A model generated the notes under the pieces. The model was not told the DNA's origin. It saw nothing but the letters and a program-made list of their open reading frames with translations, and ran no database searches. A stretch of 64,000 nt of DNA from Mesodorylaimus sp. YZB2_4 (lineage: Eukaryota; Nematoda; Enoplea; Dorylaimida; Dorylaimidae), in NCBI GenBank assembly GCA_030248295.1, contig JASANH010000606.1:124001-188000 (forward strand), in the 5' to 3' direction. Numbering within the stretch: position 1 is the stretch's first letter; each line of letters opens with the position of its first letter. A program made the translations under genes and the position numbers. Positions 9,594 through 22,726 of this stretch are shown here, one piece after another.

Positions 9594-12500
9594 ATGTCTT
9601 TGTTTCGATTGCGAGAGTGGTGGCAGTTTCAAGCGGGCGATGATTCGAGCGAGTGTTCGGCTGGCGGATTGTGCACGACCAAGTTGGGCGATAAGTCCAG
9701 TCAGAATGGTAGGCACTGGGCTCCGCTGGGACTTCAGTACTTTCGGCTTTGGACGGAGTCTAGATGGGATTTTCTGTGTTTGAGTGGGCATGGGGAAGGC
9801 TACGACTAGAATCGATGTTGCCATCTCAGACCATCATTGCAGGTCAGCTGAGGGGGTCGTGAATCCTGAATGGAGAGGATGCAAGAAGAATGGCTTCTGC
9901 CTAATTTTGCAAAGGTTCGTTAGAATTCGCCGGATTCTAGGAGCCTGAGTAGCGAGGATTCTATGTTTTCCACTTGCCGCATCCTGCATTTCAGATTTGT
10001 TCGTTGTGGGCAGCTTATCGGGTCTGCTTCGTATTTTCGACATCATAAGCAGCTACAGTGGAAACGAGGACGCCATTACCGGCCTATCGTCCATGGGTGC
10101 CTACAAAGCGGAGCATCTGCTGTTGGAGAAGCAACTAGATTATCCCATTTTGCAACTGTCGGGTGGACTGTACGTTTCGTAAGTAACCCGGTCTCGTCTG
10201 ATCTCATATCAGATTCAGGAAAAGAATCTTGTCTTGCAGGAGCAATGAGAAATATCATTTAGCGGTGTTGCATCCTCGAAAATTGGCTGTATATGCCTTT
10301 GGAAGTAAGCCTTTCCTTGAGTATTTTTTCTTGGTCAAAGGGGAACCTTGTTTAGGGATCGGAGCGGGCCAAGTTGAACACGGGAATCAGTACGAAATGA
10401 CCCTTGTCTATGAACACTTTCTGCAAAGGACCGCCTACAATTTTGTGGACGGGCCGTTCGGAAATGTGACTGGTAAGTTGGTTTGATGTGTAACTGTTAG
10501 AAATCCTCTCTCAAAACTGTCTGCGCTAGAGATAAGTCCATGGGTCCTTTGAGGGTTGGATTGACCTAGTACTGTTGTGAACCTCGGCCTTAATGAGCAT
10601 AAAAAGACGAAGCAATATGGTGCATAATAAATTTTTCAGGGCGCGATTTCTTCTGTGTGCAATCCTTGGACGGTACCCTCTCAATCTACGAACAAGAAAA
10701 CTTCGCCTTCACTCGTTTCTTACCTGGCTCACTTTTGCCGGGTCCTCTGGCGTACCTTCGTCGATCGGACTGCTTCGTGACGGTCTCGTCGCAGTGGCAA
10801 GTAGAAACGTACAAGTGCGTAGAGGTTCATTTTGTGGTTTATGTCTGTCTGCGATCCATTTGATGTTTTCCATATTTTCAGATATCAAGTGCTCGCCGTT
10901 GCTGCCGACGCTAAAAGCAAGGAGGACGCGGAGAAATCTACGTCGGGAAAACGTGTTGCGGTAAGATCACGCGAACTATTTCCTTGGCGTGATAATGAGC
11001 TTTTGCTTTTCAGATGGACTGGTCGTATCGATTGGGTGAGATGGTGCTGAGTGTGCAAGCGGTCGAGATATCCCCGGCTCCCCCATCTATAATTGTCCTT
11101 GGTAAGCCTGCCCTCGGGCACCCTTCTCTGTAAATGTGGGTTTGCTGACCGTGAACCGATTCAGGTGAGCGATCAATCTACTGCTTGACGGAAGGCGGGC
11201 AGCTACGATTCACGAAGAAACTGGACTACGAGCCGTCGTGTTTATACGTTTACGGAGCTAGTAAGGAGATTTCACTTTCTCTCGGAAATCTTATTTTTCA
11301 GATTTCGTTTCCAGCTTCTGAAGGATTTCTTCAATTTGTCATTGCGTCACATACGAGCACGCTACTCTTCTATGCTGACACAGTTCTCAAGTGGGCTGCT
11401 CAGGCCCCGTTCAGTCCGGTCTCGATCCGTACGGCTTCGTTTGGGTAAGTACCAACTTGGGCCGACACTGCTAGTTCTAATGTGTCCATGTTGATTGTCA
11501 GCTTTATTCGAAGTATGCTTGTTGGAGTGAGCGATTATGGCTCACTGATATGCGCCTATTTGGGCACGGATCCAGCTCTTTACGGAATTCCAATGGGCGA
11601 CCGACAGAATATCGACTACGTTGCGAAACAGAGTGAACTGCGTCACTTGCAAGCCATCATCAAAACTGCGAAGAGCGACTTGAGTAATCGGAGTTGGTTT
11701 CAAATGTTGGCAGGCGCTAAGAAGCAGTTTGTTGCAGGTTTGAAACGGGTCGATGGATACGTAGAGGACTTGAAGATGGTCTTTCATGTCCCTCCGAAAC
11801 CGGAGAGTTCATCGGTAAGATGCCTCGCCGTGTTCGAGAGAGCTGCTGTGGGAGTGCCGGAGGTGTTGTATCGGCCTGTACAAAATATAATCAAGACCAG
11901 AATCGAAAATGAAATTATATTTCTCCAAAAATAGGAAAATCCCAGTCTACGTATAAAACGCATGGTCACAAACTAAGTGCTTTTTAAGTAGTGTGTTATG
12001 GTCCCTCATGCTTATTAGTGCCATGAAGAGTGAGTGAAGCCTGAACAGCGAACAGGCAATCCCATAAATGAGCAATGCCCAAGGAAGGCTGTGCAGAGGC
12101 GAGTGACGGCTGCATGAATCAGGCAGGCCACACGCATAAGCCCATATAGCTGCTCGTGGGCAGGCTCCAATAGACAGGATCAGTAAGCGAGACATGGTTC
12201 AATATGGGAGCCGATTTTAGCTCGGTTACGACACTCACGACAGCGATGTTTCAGTCACAATGCGAGTAAGGCGAAATCTGAGGGTGTGTGACGAGGCTGC
12301 CTGTACGCTTCCTGGTCTTTAGGTCACTGTCAGCGCCAGCCAGCCATTGGAAAATTTACGAATACTTGTCGTCACTCCTCCTCCCATATTTGCTCATGCT
12401 GCAAGTTTTGCATGGCCTTTTCTGCGTAATTGTCCCCCAATTGCTCGGCTACGGTGTGATCGCAGGTCATCGTTTCGTTTCAGGTAGCAAGGAAGAATTC

Positions 12501-15310
12501 ACGATTACTTTCAGCTCGAACAGCACATCGGCGCCTGCTCATTTGCAAGTACGATTTCAGGCCTCGTATAACCTGCCTGGGGGTAAGTATTTATTGGGTT
12601 GACAGGTCGTGCTAAAAAGTACGAGATCTCTGTTTTCAGGTGGAGGGAAGACGTATCGATCTTCGACTCACCTGCCGCTTTCTTTCATCGCCAAACCATT
12701 CGAGGCAGTTAAGTCAGCTGTGCATAAGATCACTATTGATTCGAATAAAGCGTGTGTACCAATGAATGACTTGTTCCCAGGTGAGGCGAACTCGTCAAAG
12801 GGTCCTACCTTGAAGCGACCTGGGGTTGATTTTACAATCACCTAGGACATGTTCTAAATAATTGGACACCCGAAGTCCCATCTCATATCATTGTGATTTG
12901 ATTGGCGTAACTTTAGGACATGTCCTAGCTATAGGTGAAACTGGCCCCTGTTTTATAAAGTTCACCCCACCGACCCAAATGATGACAGTACTGGGAGAGT
13001 TCTACGTTTAAGAGTTCGTCCCATCCGGATCTTCGGGCCAACTTCAAGGCATGGGATTTCAAATACAAGCGAGGAAGTCGCCTCCTGTCGTCATTTTAGC
13101 CTCGAAACAAAGCCGTAAGTTGGTTGCGGCTGTGATCTTCTGTGCTTACCTGTCTCACTATGCATGGTGGTCACTAGCTGGGTACTTTCAGTCGGCCTTT
13201 GTCTGCCTACTGCCAGCTCATCCTGGGTTCAACTCCTGGCAGTGGAAATATGTTTGCGAAAATTGAAATCTCTCGCTTGATCTGCACACTATGCCGAGGG
13301 GGACTTATCTCGAGCGGAGAGAAGATGGGTTTGTCCCAGTTGTCGAGCACTGGTAAGGTTCAGTCACCGATAGTGTCCAAGCTTCGCGGGATGTCCTTAC
13401 GCGGAGATGCTCTATTTACAGTAAGTGAGGACGCGATGGAAGTTGCCGTTTGGAAGGTTCCCACGCGACCTTGCTTGCGCAAGAATTGACTACTGACCTC
13501 CCTGGCCTGCTATACTGTAGGCAAAAGCAGGCTCGGGTTAATTAGGCAAAGAAAAAAATTGACGAAAAACTAGCTGGGCATCGAAGTGAACTGTGGACTG
13601 GCTTGGTATATTTCTCCAGCCAAGGTATCATTAGTCGGCATTAGTCGGCGAAGCTTGAACTAAAACTGGCTGGCGCATTGTTTGTTTCATTGTCAGTACC
13701 TGCTTTCAGAGAAGTATCGTGTGCAATGCGATAGCTTCGAGCAAATTCCCATATTCTTGAACGAATTGGTTCTTCGGTTGAAACGCTATTACGCCTCGGA
13801 TAGTGGATTTAGGCTCAGCTATACAGGAGCTTTACCACTGGCCGAATATTTCGTATTGATCGATCAGCATTTCGAGGTTAGTAAGTACCTTCCCTGGGTC
13901 GTATGATCAGAATCTGTGTTTTTTTAGATTTATCGCAAAAAGTTGAGGTTGCACGATACGCTGGCCCAGAAAGCGGCCCAATTTCGAGCGGCAGAGAGGC
14001 AACTGTTGCTGAAACTGAACGAAACTGTTCCATCCCAGATGGCTCACGTGGACGCTCTTATCGAAATGACTTATAGACAGGTGAGTGTATCGTGTGAGTA
14101 CTCTATCTGTGCCTGTGTTTCTGCTTCTTCGGCACCGGCCATGAGGAGGAGAAAAGAGATACAAGATGTGCCCCGTTTTTTAGATCACCTCAATTGCATC
14201 GTCGATTCAGGAATTGGACGAAGGACTGAAAGTAGCGCGTGCCACGTTAGCTGCTGGTACTGACCTTTTCGTGACTCTGATGGAGCTACTGTACCAGCTG
14301 GGGCCTCCTGAAAGGCGAGCATTGGAGAACGTGTTCTATGCTGACAGTGAAGAAATGAGTGAACAGGTGAGACTGCGTCGGGCAGACAGACACTGTTTCT
14401 CGAAGAATTTGAGAATTCGTTGTAGGCGTGGGAGGAACAAGTCGACGCTGGCCTGGTCTACGTCTTACAAAGCATGTCTAAAAGTAGCGGGACTGCGGCA
14501 CCGTCCACGACACCCGGGTTGCAGCAGTTGGCGGACAATACTCGTCTGAAGAAGCACATTGTATTGCTCACGGAGAAGTTGGCTAAAGGTGCCAAATTAC
14601 CAGTTTTGGGGAAACCACGGTCAGAGGACAGTGGAAAACCAGGGAAGAATGCGAAGGAGTCTGCTGCGAGTAAGTATGGATTTGGCAGTGGCAGCGTGTC
14701 ATGTGCACCTGTCTGACAGCATTGATAATCGTTGCGCTTTCAGGTAGAGGCCCGGTACCCCGAGCGTTGGAGCCGATCTCTGAGGACACAAATTGGAAAG
14801 ACATGGCCGAGAGTAGTCTCGGAGAGGGGGACGTGCCTGCTGGTAAGAATCTTGGCGGCATTGTGAGCACTGCTCCTTCGAGGGTTTCGTTTAGGTTCCG
14901 TGTTCGGAAAGTTGGCCGAAGCTCAGTTGCAACCGCTAGGCGATAGCTTGCCACCGATATTGGGATCGGCAGGAATCGAAAGCAGTGCAGACGGCGAGTT
15001 GCGATCATCGACATCGATGTCTAGACGCGATGAGGAAGGATCTGACTTGAACTCAAGTGTGAAAAGTGACGGCAGTCGAGTGCGCTCGGCTGCGCGGAAT
15101 CGATCCCGTTCGGCCGGCCGACGGCGCTCGGCTGCACCTAACGAAATAGCGGGCGATGGAACTGGAGAAATGGCTTATCAGGACGAAGGGGAAGGTCAGA
15201 ACAACAATTTTGAAAGAAAGCGCATTCCTACGCGTCTGTCCACGCCCAAAGAGAAGATAGAATCCGAGTCGTTCAACGACGCTGATGATGGAGCGAATGG
15301 GTTCTTTTGA
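9594..15310 (+). CDS. BBS9: Bardet-Biedl syndrome 9 / PTHB1, BBSome subunit
   Basis: Twenty exons close in phase to about 1,003 residues: 9594-9708, 9995-10178, 10240-10304, 10356-10472, 10640-10814, 10882-10960, 11014-11101, 11165-11260, 11315-11444, 11502-11814, 12323-12404, 12484-12582, 12640-12780, 13049-13114, 13710-13876, 13928-14080, 14184-14366, 14426-14669, 14744-14842, 14895-15310. BBS9 is the scaffold of the BBSome, which carries membrane proteins in and out of cilia. It starts MSLFRLREWW as in vertebrates; the propeller region shows AVLHPRKLAVYAF, VEHGNQYEMTLVYEH and FLPGSLLPGPLAY; later come KLDYEPSCLY, AYLGTDPALYG, HKITIDSNKA and the helical C-terminus (LKKHIVLLTEKLAKG). The last ~130 residues are Ser/Arg/Glu-rich and lineage-specific. 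The donor after exon 11 (gttttg) and the acceptor of exon 14 (caag) are weak, so those borders are less certain; the rest are canonical. Confidence 0.93.
12839..12937. repeat. imperfect inverted repeat (MITE-like) in a BBS9 intron
   Basis: The left arm CACCTAGGACATGT (12839-12852) faces the reverse complement of ACATGTCCTAG...GTG (12918-12937), the right arm having about 6 extra bases. The right arm also contains the perfect 12-base palindrome AGGACATGTCCT. The enclosed 65 nt are unremarkable. The element lies wholly in the intron 12781-13048. It could be a small non-autonomous DNA transposon remnant or simply a hairpin; no target duplication is evident. Confidence 0.35.
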
Positions 15311-17391
15311 GGATGTTATGCTCACTGGCAACGCAATAGCAATACCCTATTCATAAGCATGTGGATGTTGTGTTGTCGATCTCTGCATTCTGTCCTGTTG
15401 CGTAGAAGATAGACGCCATTGACTGGTCGCTATGCGTGCGCCCTTAATCAGCTGTTTTGTGGGGGCCCTGTTTTGTGCAAGCAGACACGCTGTCCAACTT
15501 GGGCCTAGTCTAAATTGACGAGTGAGACTGTCGGCACTCGAGCGGGTGGTTGGGCGAATGGGCGAGTGGTAATTACATTTTCGTCGCTGGTCGCGGCACG
15601 GATGGAGTGGGCTGTTAACGGCCTCGTCGACGGGTGTCAGGTAAATACGCGTGGCGGGCAGCGAAGTTTGCGGTGGACGGCCTTGTTCTTACTAGGGTTT
15701 GTAAGTGACAACATTGACATTCTTTTGGGAAGTCGGTTGCGCCCCTTCTTCTAACGCATTATTGGCATTCTTTCGTTTCACTACGCCCCTTTCCGATAGT
15801 CCCATTCGACTTGGGGAGTATTAAAAAGGTGATGTTTTTGGTGAGAAGAGGACTGTTTATTTTTTGTAACATGGCCATGATGGATTGGTCGCGTGACCTT
15901 ACCTTATTCGGTCAGCAGTGGCCCGTGGAGAGTCGATGGTGTTTGCTCGTCACCTCGTCCCCACCCTATTAGACACGGCAGGGGAGTCAAGTGGCTGAAA
16001 ATGACGGTAGTTTGTCACGGGGAGACGGTGGATCGACCTTCGGCCAGGCAAGACAAGCGAAAATGGCCTTGAGTATAAAATGCGTATAGAATACACATGT
16101 TGGAGAAGGGGGTGATGGCAACAAGGTTGCGTATAGGGACGACGACAAATTACCTCAGCCTCGCTTTCCACATCATCGTCCGCATTCCAAGCATTATTGG
16201 CCACGACTGGTACTCGCACCCGTTAGCACGCAGTTACGGGCGGACTAGTCTACAGCGAGCACTTACAGGCTACCTCTTACTAAACTCGTTCGGCATGCGA
16301 TTATGTACAAAACAATCACTCGCTCGGCCCAGCAGCCGGTGCGGAGTTCTGTTTCGAACCAGATTGACGCGCGTTTCGCAAAGACAATAGCTGCTACCAG
16401 CCGGCATCCATTACGAGAGCCTATGACGCCCTTTTCTCACCCGCCCCACGCCGTCGTGCTGGCCAAGCACCGCAGCTAAACGTCGGGCGGAAGCTCGATC
16501 GACTCGCTCAATTCTACGCGCATTCGCCATTTAGGCAAGTCGGACGTCCAGGTGTCATCGCCGCCTCGCCAAAGGTAAGCGTCGATTGAGCATTCCTTGC
16601 ATTCGTCCTCGTGCCACAAACAAGCTCAGCACTGATAAGAGTTGATACGGCGTCGACACCCGCCCATCACTTTTCGCCCTCTTACCTTTGTGTCAACACG
16701 GCCCACATCTGGCCCGCTCGCCACCAGCCGCCCATTTTCAGGCTCTACAGACGGTCCCTAATGAGGCCCGCCTCTCGCCCCGCCCCCTCGCCAGTGATTG
16801 GCCCACGGGCTGCCACTGATCCAGTTACGTGCTGGCTCCCGTTTCGGGTCCGTTTTTACCTGCTGACGCCACTTACGGAAATGTATGCGACCTCCTACGC
16901 GTCGGCTGCATGATTACTCTGTCAGTTTTATCACGGCTTGCATGCCGCCAAGGTGGCGCCCTTATTGTTAGCCTAGTTCGTCTCGAGCTGCAATTTTGAC
17001 GTCACCTGTGATAGTTGTCGCTAGCCGTCCCCCATGTCGCGCCAAGTCCAGTCTGCCAGCCTGTTATCACACCGTCGGATCGTTTGTAAATGTTCGCCTC
17101 AATAAAATATATTTGCAGTGGTTTTGAAAAACGACATCGGCTAGTCCGCCAGTCGTTTTTGACGATTACAATCTCGGACGAATTTTTTCTGTTACCGTTT
17201 TAGTAAACAGCTTTGCTAGGCTATAAAACGCGGGTGGTCGTCTCGCACAACATTCCTGTGAACGGACCTTTTTGTTTTAGGATTGCCGGGTTTCCTTTCT
17301 CGAAAGCATTCAGTTGCAATTTATTCGAGCGGCCAGCGGATTAGCAACCTGTTTCGGGCGTATATTTATCAAGCACGATCGTCTCAATGTG
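15311..17391. other. intergenic between BBS9 and BMPER
   Basis: About 2.1 kb. The first part, to about 15,900, is G/T-rich like the BBS9 sense strand and may contain its 3' UTR. The part 16,300-17,000 is C-rich and GC-rich. An AATAAA occurs at 17101, and a GTATAAAATG sequence near 16072 looks TATA-like but leads to no gene I can see. No coding frame with splice support was found. Confidence 0.55.
17221..17230 (+). promoter_or_regulatory. TATA box, likely BMPER promoter
   Basis: CTATAAAACG followed by a GC-rich stretch, 171 nt upstream of the BMPER start codon. Initiation about 25-30 nt downstream would give a 5' leader of roughly 140 nt. No other TATA motif lies this close to the start. Confidence 0.5.
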
Positions 17392-20300
17392 ATGCGCCAA
17401 AGCAATTTTATATTCGTTGTTGTCGCGACAACATTTTGGCTGGTAATATTGTTACCCGGCTGCACGGTCCTGGCCCTTTCGTCTACGCAAAGTGGAGGTG
17501 TCGTTGGTAAGTCCGTGTCTTGGATTAGTGACCATCGCCATTCAATTTGATCATGGCAATCATCTTGGTAAACACTGGATTTGTGGTTGCGCCGCGCCAG
17601 TATCAGTACTCGCTTGACCTTATCGACAGGGGCAGGAGGCGGCTCCTTGGGCTGAGCCCCGACCCTTTCATTGGAAATATGTAAACACGTCTTGAGCTCG
17701 TAAATCGGCGCCCCCGTGTCCCCTTTTTTGTGCAGGAGCGTGTACAGTATGCGGAAAAATTGGGGAGTCCGGCTGAGTGGCACCGATCAAATTGGCGCCG
17801 TTATGTTTCTAAGATGAGGAATGATGACATTGGCGAGGTTGGTGGATGCCGTCTTTATTTTCTCAGTCCATTATGCCCTCTTCTTGCTAATCTGATCGTC
17901 ATCCTAATCTCTGGCGCCCGACACGCCGACCCGGGTGCCCAATTAGGCAGGCGGCTTTGTGACCACTTCTGACGACACCACAAGAAACCAAGAAACATGA
18001 GTTGGCCAGCGGCTTCGCTTATCTCCTCTCATCGTCTAATTGAACGGGTGCCGCCGACGCGTGTCTCTTTGTCGCGGCACCGCGGAGCCACCCGATGTTC
18101 ATTTTGTTTTTCCGTTTTTGTTTCTTCCTCGTGTAATACCAAAAATGGCGTGGCCCATTAGCCTCGTTGGACACGGTAGCCCCCAAGTGCCCCGGAGTGT
18201 TTGGTATGGTTTTCTGTTTCACACAAACGTTTATTTCTGGTCACTCAACAAGGACACACCAAATATTGACTGTGGTCAGGTTCAAGATGTTGCATTGGTG
18301 TAGGGGGTGACCCCGAACACGAGGTCACAACGATCAATTTGGATCGATGGCGAGTGCTTGGCCGGATCGAGTTCCCACGCCATTCTGGCCGCAACGAGCC
18401 TGCTTGCTTGATGAGGTTCTCGAGATTGCATAGGGCGTTTGAAGAGTAAATGATCCTGGCCTAATGACCTTGCATGGCATTGGAAAAGCGGATCTTGTTC
18501 TCTGCAAAGTGCACAAGGCTAACCTCGTCCTTTTTGACAACGTCGAGAAACTATATGAAATGACAGAAAGGAGCGTTTACGTCTCATCAAATGGCATTCC
18601 TTCACGCCGTTCTTTCATTGTCAAAAATCATCGTATCTTTTCTTTAAATTTTGACATCGGAATGTGTTGACGGATTGAAACCACTTTTTTTACTTTTCAC
18701 GCACGAAATCAGGAATTCAGGTCGTAGCGGTGGCGGAGGTGTCGTTGCGAGTAGTGGTGTTGTGTAAAACAAGAATAACACGGGCTGTGACACATTGGGA
18801 AAGGGGATGGGAATTGAGCACGCATGCGGACAGAGTTCATCTCGATACCATGTCCCGTATCTGACAATACCGCAATGTTTGCCGCCGATCACATAGGCGT
18901 GTAGAAATGTTTTGGCCAGGTTTCGATTTCATCGCCAAAACGAAAATTTGTTTGACATTCTATGTTTTATCGTTTAGGGAGATCACAGAATTGTACTGTG
19001 GAAAATGCCTCGTGGCCGGTTCCACCGAATGTCAATCCGAATTGCTATCGATGCTTTTGCAAGGTGAGGGGTGGTCTGAAGGAGGCTTCACAAATTGGGC
19101 GTTATTCTTTTTTTATTTTAGGAAGGCGTGGTGAGATGCGAACGGACACCGAAATGTGAGAACATGAATTTTTGTCCCGTTGTTGTCTACAATGAAACCA
19201 AGAACCCGTGCTGTCCCAGAAAATGCAAGAGTACGTTCTATGTCGTCAAAGTTTGCAGTCTTTGTTAGGGGTCCCTTTTCCATTTTAGGTTGCGATTACT
19301 TGGGTCAGGAATACGCGAGCGATGAGCAGTGGTTGAGCAGTCAGGACTCGTGTCGAATGCTGACTTGTAAGGTGAGTCGAGTGGTCGATTGACCGTGAAT
19401 GATAAGAGGGGCAGAATGGAGAGTGCACTGGATGCAGTAGCTGTCCTAACTGGATGTGCTATCTGGACTCTTTTTTGGCAATGTTCATAGCGTGTAAAGC
19501 ATAGTGTAGGCCGCCTTACGTGCGTGTGTTGACACAAGGTTCGGTTGTTTTAAGGCTTTAGATAAGAAAGGGTGGGTTTATGACGCAGAAAAAGTTTATT
19601 CACCAGGGGTGATGGTACTGACCGTTTTGCACAGGGGTGGAGTAGTGGAATATTAAAGTGTCATCCTCGCCTCCGCTATAGCTGAATCCTTTCTACTGAT
19701 TCACATGAAGTGTGATGGGATGTATGACAGGCATGGGCACGCGCATAACACGACCATGCGCGGGTGGCTCGCATTGTTGTCATCGCTTCTGGTGGTATCA
19801 TCGCTGGAAGAATTTGGAGCAAGCAATAAGTGGGGCAGGTTGGAGAGCATAAATCAAGGCCTGTGTGCTCATACCGTCTTTGCCTGGTGCTAATCCTATG
19901 CCAATAGCTATGGCCATTATGAAGTGGCCAAAAATGATTTTGCAAAATGCAAGTTAGGCACAGCACAAAAAATGATTTGTAGTAGTAGATTTTCTGGGCA
20001 AAAATATGGTGGCTCCTGTGCTTCAGGGTGGTGTTGTGACAATGGGCCGACTGGAATGCGCGAGTCTGTGCTCGAATGCGGAGTCACTCGTTGGCTATTG
20101 CTGTCCGTTATGCCCTAGAGGTGAGGCTACTTATGTTGTGTAAGCGTGAACTCTCTGACTGTTTCTTCTTACCAGAAGCTGTCAAGAATCTGTCGATCGC
20201 GTCCACAGCCGAACGGGAGCTCATGCGTGACCCATGCATACAGTGTTCTTGTACGGTAAGTATTTGTGAGCTTGGCAGTAATTTTTGCTGGTGTCAAACA

Positions 20301-22726
20301 GTATTCATTTAAGGAGCGATGGTGTCACTGCTTTAAAACTGCATGTCCGGCGTTGGATTGCCCGAACGAGTTACAGTACACGCCTTCTGGTAGATGCTGT
20401 CCTGAATGCAGAAGTATGTGATTGCATGGCCATATTTGACAGAGAGTGGAAATTCTAATGCTTTATTCTAGAATCTCGGAATGATGTAGTTCTTTTATCG
20501 AATCGATGTACATTTCAAGGAGTGACGTACAAGAACGAACAAAACTTTCGACCCGACGAGTGCACTTTGTGCAAGTGCCAAGTAAGTCCCTGTGCCCATC
20601 GTCGAACACCCCGATGAGTGCTGGCTTCCAATTTTTAGGACGGAAATGTAATATGCAGGAGATTTGTATGTCCTATTTTGGATTGTCCCAAGCAACGAAT
20701 ACATTACGAACCCGATTTGTGTTGTCCGAGGTGTCGCGACACCGATCCACTGCCCTGCGAAGCCAAAGGGATACAGCACAAGGTAAGAAAGTTCTGTCGG
20801 GTGAGAGAATACGGGTGGACACTAATGCTTTGCAGCACGGCGATCAATGGTCGCCCGATTCTTGCACTCGATGTAAGTGCTCGAACGGAGTTGTTCGGTG
20901 CAACTCAATCACTTGTCCAGAGCTTCATTGTCCGAGAGGTTATCGTGCGACACAGGTGGCTGGAAGATGCTGCCCGCAGTGTGAAGAAAGTAAGTATTGC
21001 CCGGGGGGGGGGGGTCGCAAAGACAATAGTGTGTGTTGCGTCTTTTCAGCTGATGCAACGTGTACAGTATTTGGAGATCCTCATTATCAGAGTTTTGACG
21101 GGCGTTCTTTCAATTTCCAAGGGACGTGTCGATATGTTTTGACGAAGGTGTGCGACAAGTACGCGGGCAAGGAGTAAGTTGGTAGAATGAGCTCACTTTG
21201 AGTTGACGCTCTAATGGTGTTGTTTCAGTCTGCCCGCTTTCACCGTCATTGTACAGAATGAGCCGAGGGGCAACAACCAGTACGCGTGGACGAGACACGT
21301 GTCCGTAAGGCTTCCTAACGGAGTCCGAGTGGCCCTTTTACCGGGGAAGGTAAGACGGGTGGTTAGTTGTTGTGACCAGCAGTAAAGTTGTGGTTCGTTT
21401 TAGAAAGTTCGCTTGAATCGGAAACCGTTAAAACTGCCTCATTTCGAAATCGAGAAGGGTATTTTCTCCGTCACGATAGATCGGCAGAGCAATGTTCTGA
21501 TGCGACTGGGCAAAGATCTGAAGATCGTGTGGGATGGGAACAGCTACGCCGAAGTGACATTGTCAAAGCGGTACAAGGGCCGAGTGTGTGGTTTGTGTGG
21601 CAACTACAACAACGACACGAAGGACGATCTTGAGAACGAGGATGGTGTGGCCATGTCGAGCGTGTACTCGTTCGGCCAGTCGTGGCGCATCGGTTCGTGG
21701 AAGGCGTGCAAAAGCGCGAAGGATCGGCAATACCACGAGAAAATGGAAAGAGAAAAGCGGCGACAGCGGCATAAGTTACGACAGGAGATCGCGCGCGGTC
21801 GGCCAACATTCCTCAATGTTGGGGGAGATCGTGGAAACGTGATGTCTCGACTCGGCGAGAGCGAGGACAGCAGTGGACGGTTTATATTCGATCGCTCGCG
21901 TATTACAGATGGCGGTAAGAAGGGTCGGATAGAGGACTTTTTGAGACTGTTGTCCTCGGTGCCCAGCGGGAGGCGCGTCAGGGACGATTTGATGGTGTCG
22001 GAAGCTGACTCAGAGACGGAGGAAGAGGATGACGAGGAGAGACCTCGACGTGAACATCATCGAAAGAGGCACGAAATAAGAAAAATTTGCGCCGGTGGCA
22101 GCGCGAAATGGAGGACACGACGTGAAGCCATAGAACAGTGCCGATTGTTGAAGTCGTCTCTGTTTGCCAGCTGTCGCTCGGTTGTGCCTGTGAAGAGGTA
22201 CTTCAGGTAAGCCATTGATCCTTTCTGAATCATTTCACTTTTTGAACGTAGCTGCAATTTTGTTTCAAGGTCGTGCATTATGGATACCTGCGCCTGCCCG
22301 CCGAGCGGAAGATGTTATTGCGAGTCGTTATTAGCCTATGCGAGGAGATGCGAGAAGGAGAACGACGTATTCATTGATTGGAGATCTCATTCATCTTGCG
22401 TCAGTGGTAAGTAAATTGAGGGGTAGGGGGGTGGATTATTTCCGGGAGTGCGCTGGTTGGGAGCCCTGACACAGCATACGCTCTTTTCAGAGAACTCGGC
22501 CTGTGCCATTCAAGGCGCTGTCTTCTCCCCTTGCGTACCAAAGTGTGTTCGAAAGTGCTCAATGGTCAGCAGCAGTTCCACGGACAATCGAAATTCGACA
22601 TGGTCGTGTCCTCCGCCATCGAACACGGACCCGTGCACTCCCGGTTGTTACTGCCCCGATGGAACTGCTCAACTGTTAAACCAATGCGTTCCGATCAATC
22701 TGTGCCCCAATCGACAGCTTGACTGA
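17392..22726 (+). CDS. BMPER: BMPER / crossveinless-2, BMP-binding VWC-VWD protein
   Basis: A secreted BMP regulator of about 831 residues: 38 residues with signal peptide, five VWC domains, one VWD domain and a C-terminal TIL domain, the exact order of CV2/BMPER. Fifteen exons close in phase: 17392-17506, 18978-19063, 19122-19230, 19289-19371, 20027-20120, 20176-20255, 20314-20413, 20472-20581, 20639-20782, 20836-20989, 21050-21173, 21229-21349, 21404-22206, 22270-22406, 22491-22726. VWC cysteine pairs end in CCP..C each time. The VWD begins TVFGDPHYQSF, keeping the GDPH acid-labile cleavage site, and has VCGLCGNYNN. TIL ends CYCPDGTAQLLNQC. Odd: about 125 charged residues (about 545-670, with basic clusters such as RRQRHK) are inserted between the VWD core and its Cys-rich C8 part. 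Exon 7 may start at 20302 instead, adding four residues. Intron 1 is 1.47 kb, by far the longest. Confidence 0.94.
21003..21014. repeat. poly-G tract in a BMPER intron
   Basis: An uninterrupted run of twelve G, 14 nt past the donor of the intron 20990-21049. It could form a G-rich structure near the splice site; length may be unstable in assembly. Confidence 0.8.
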
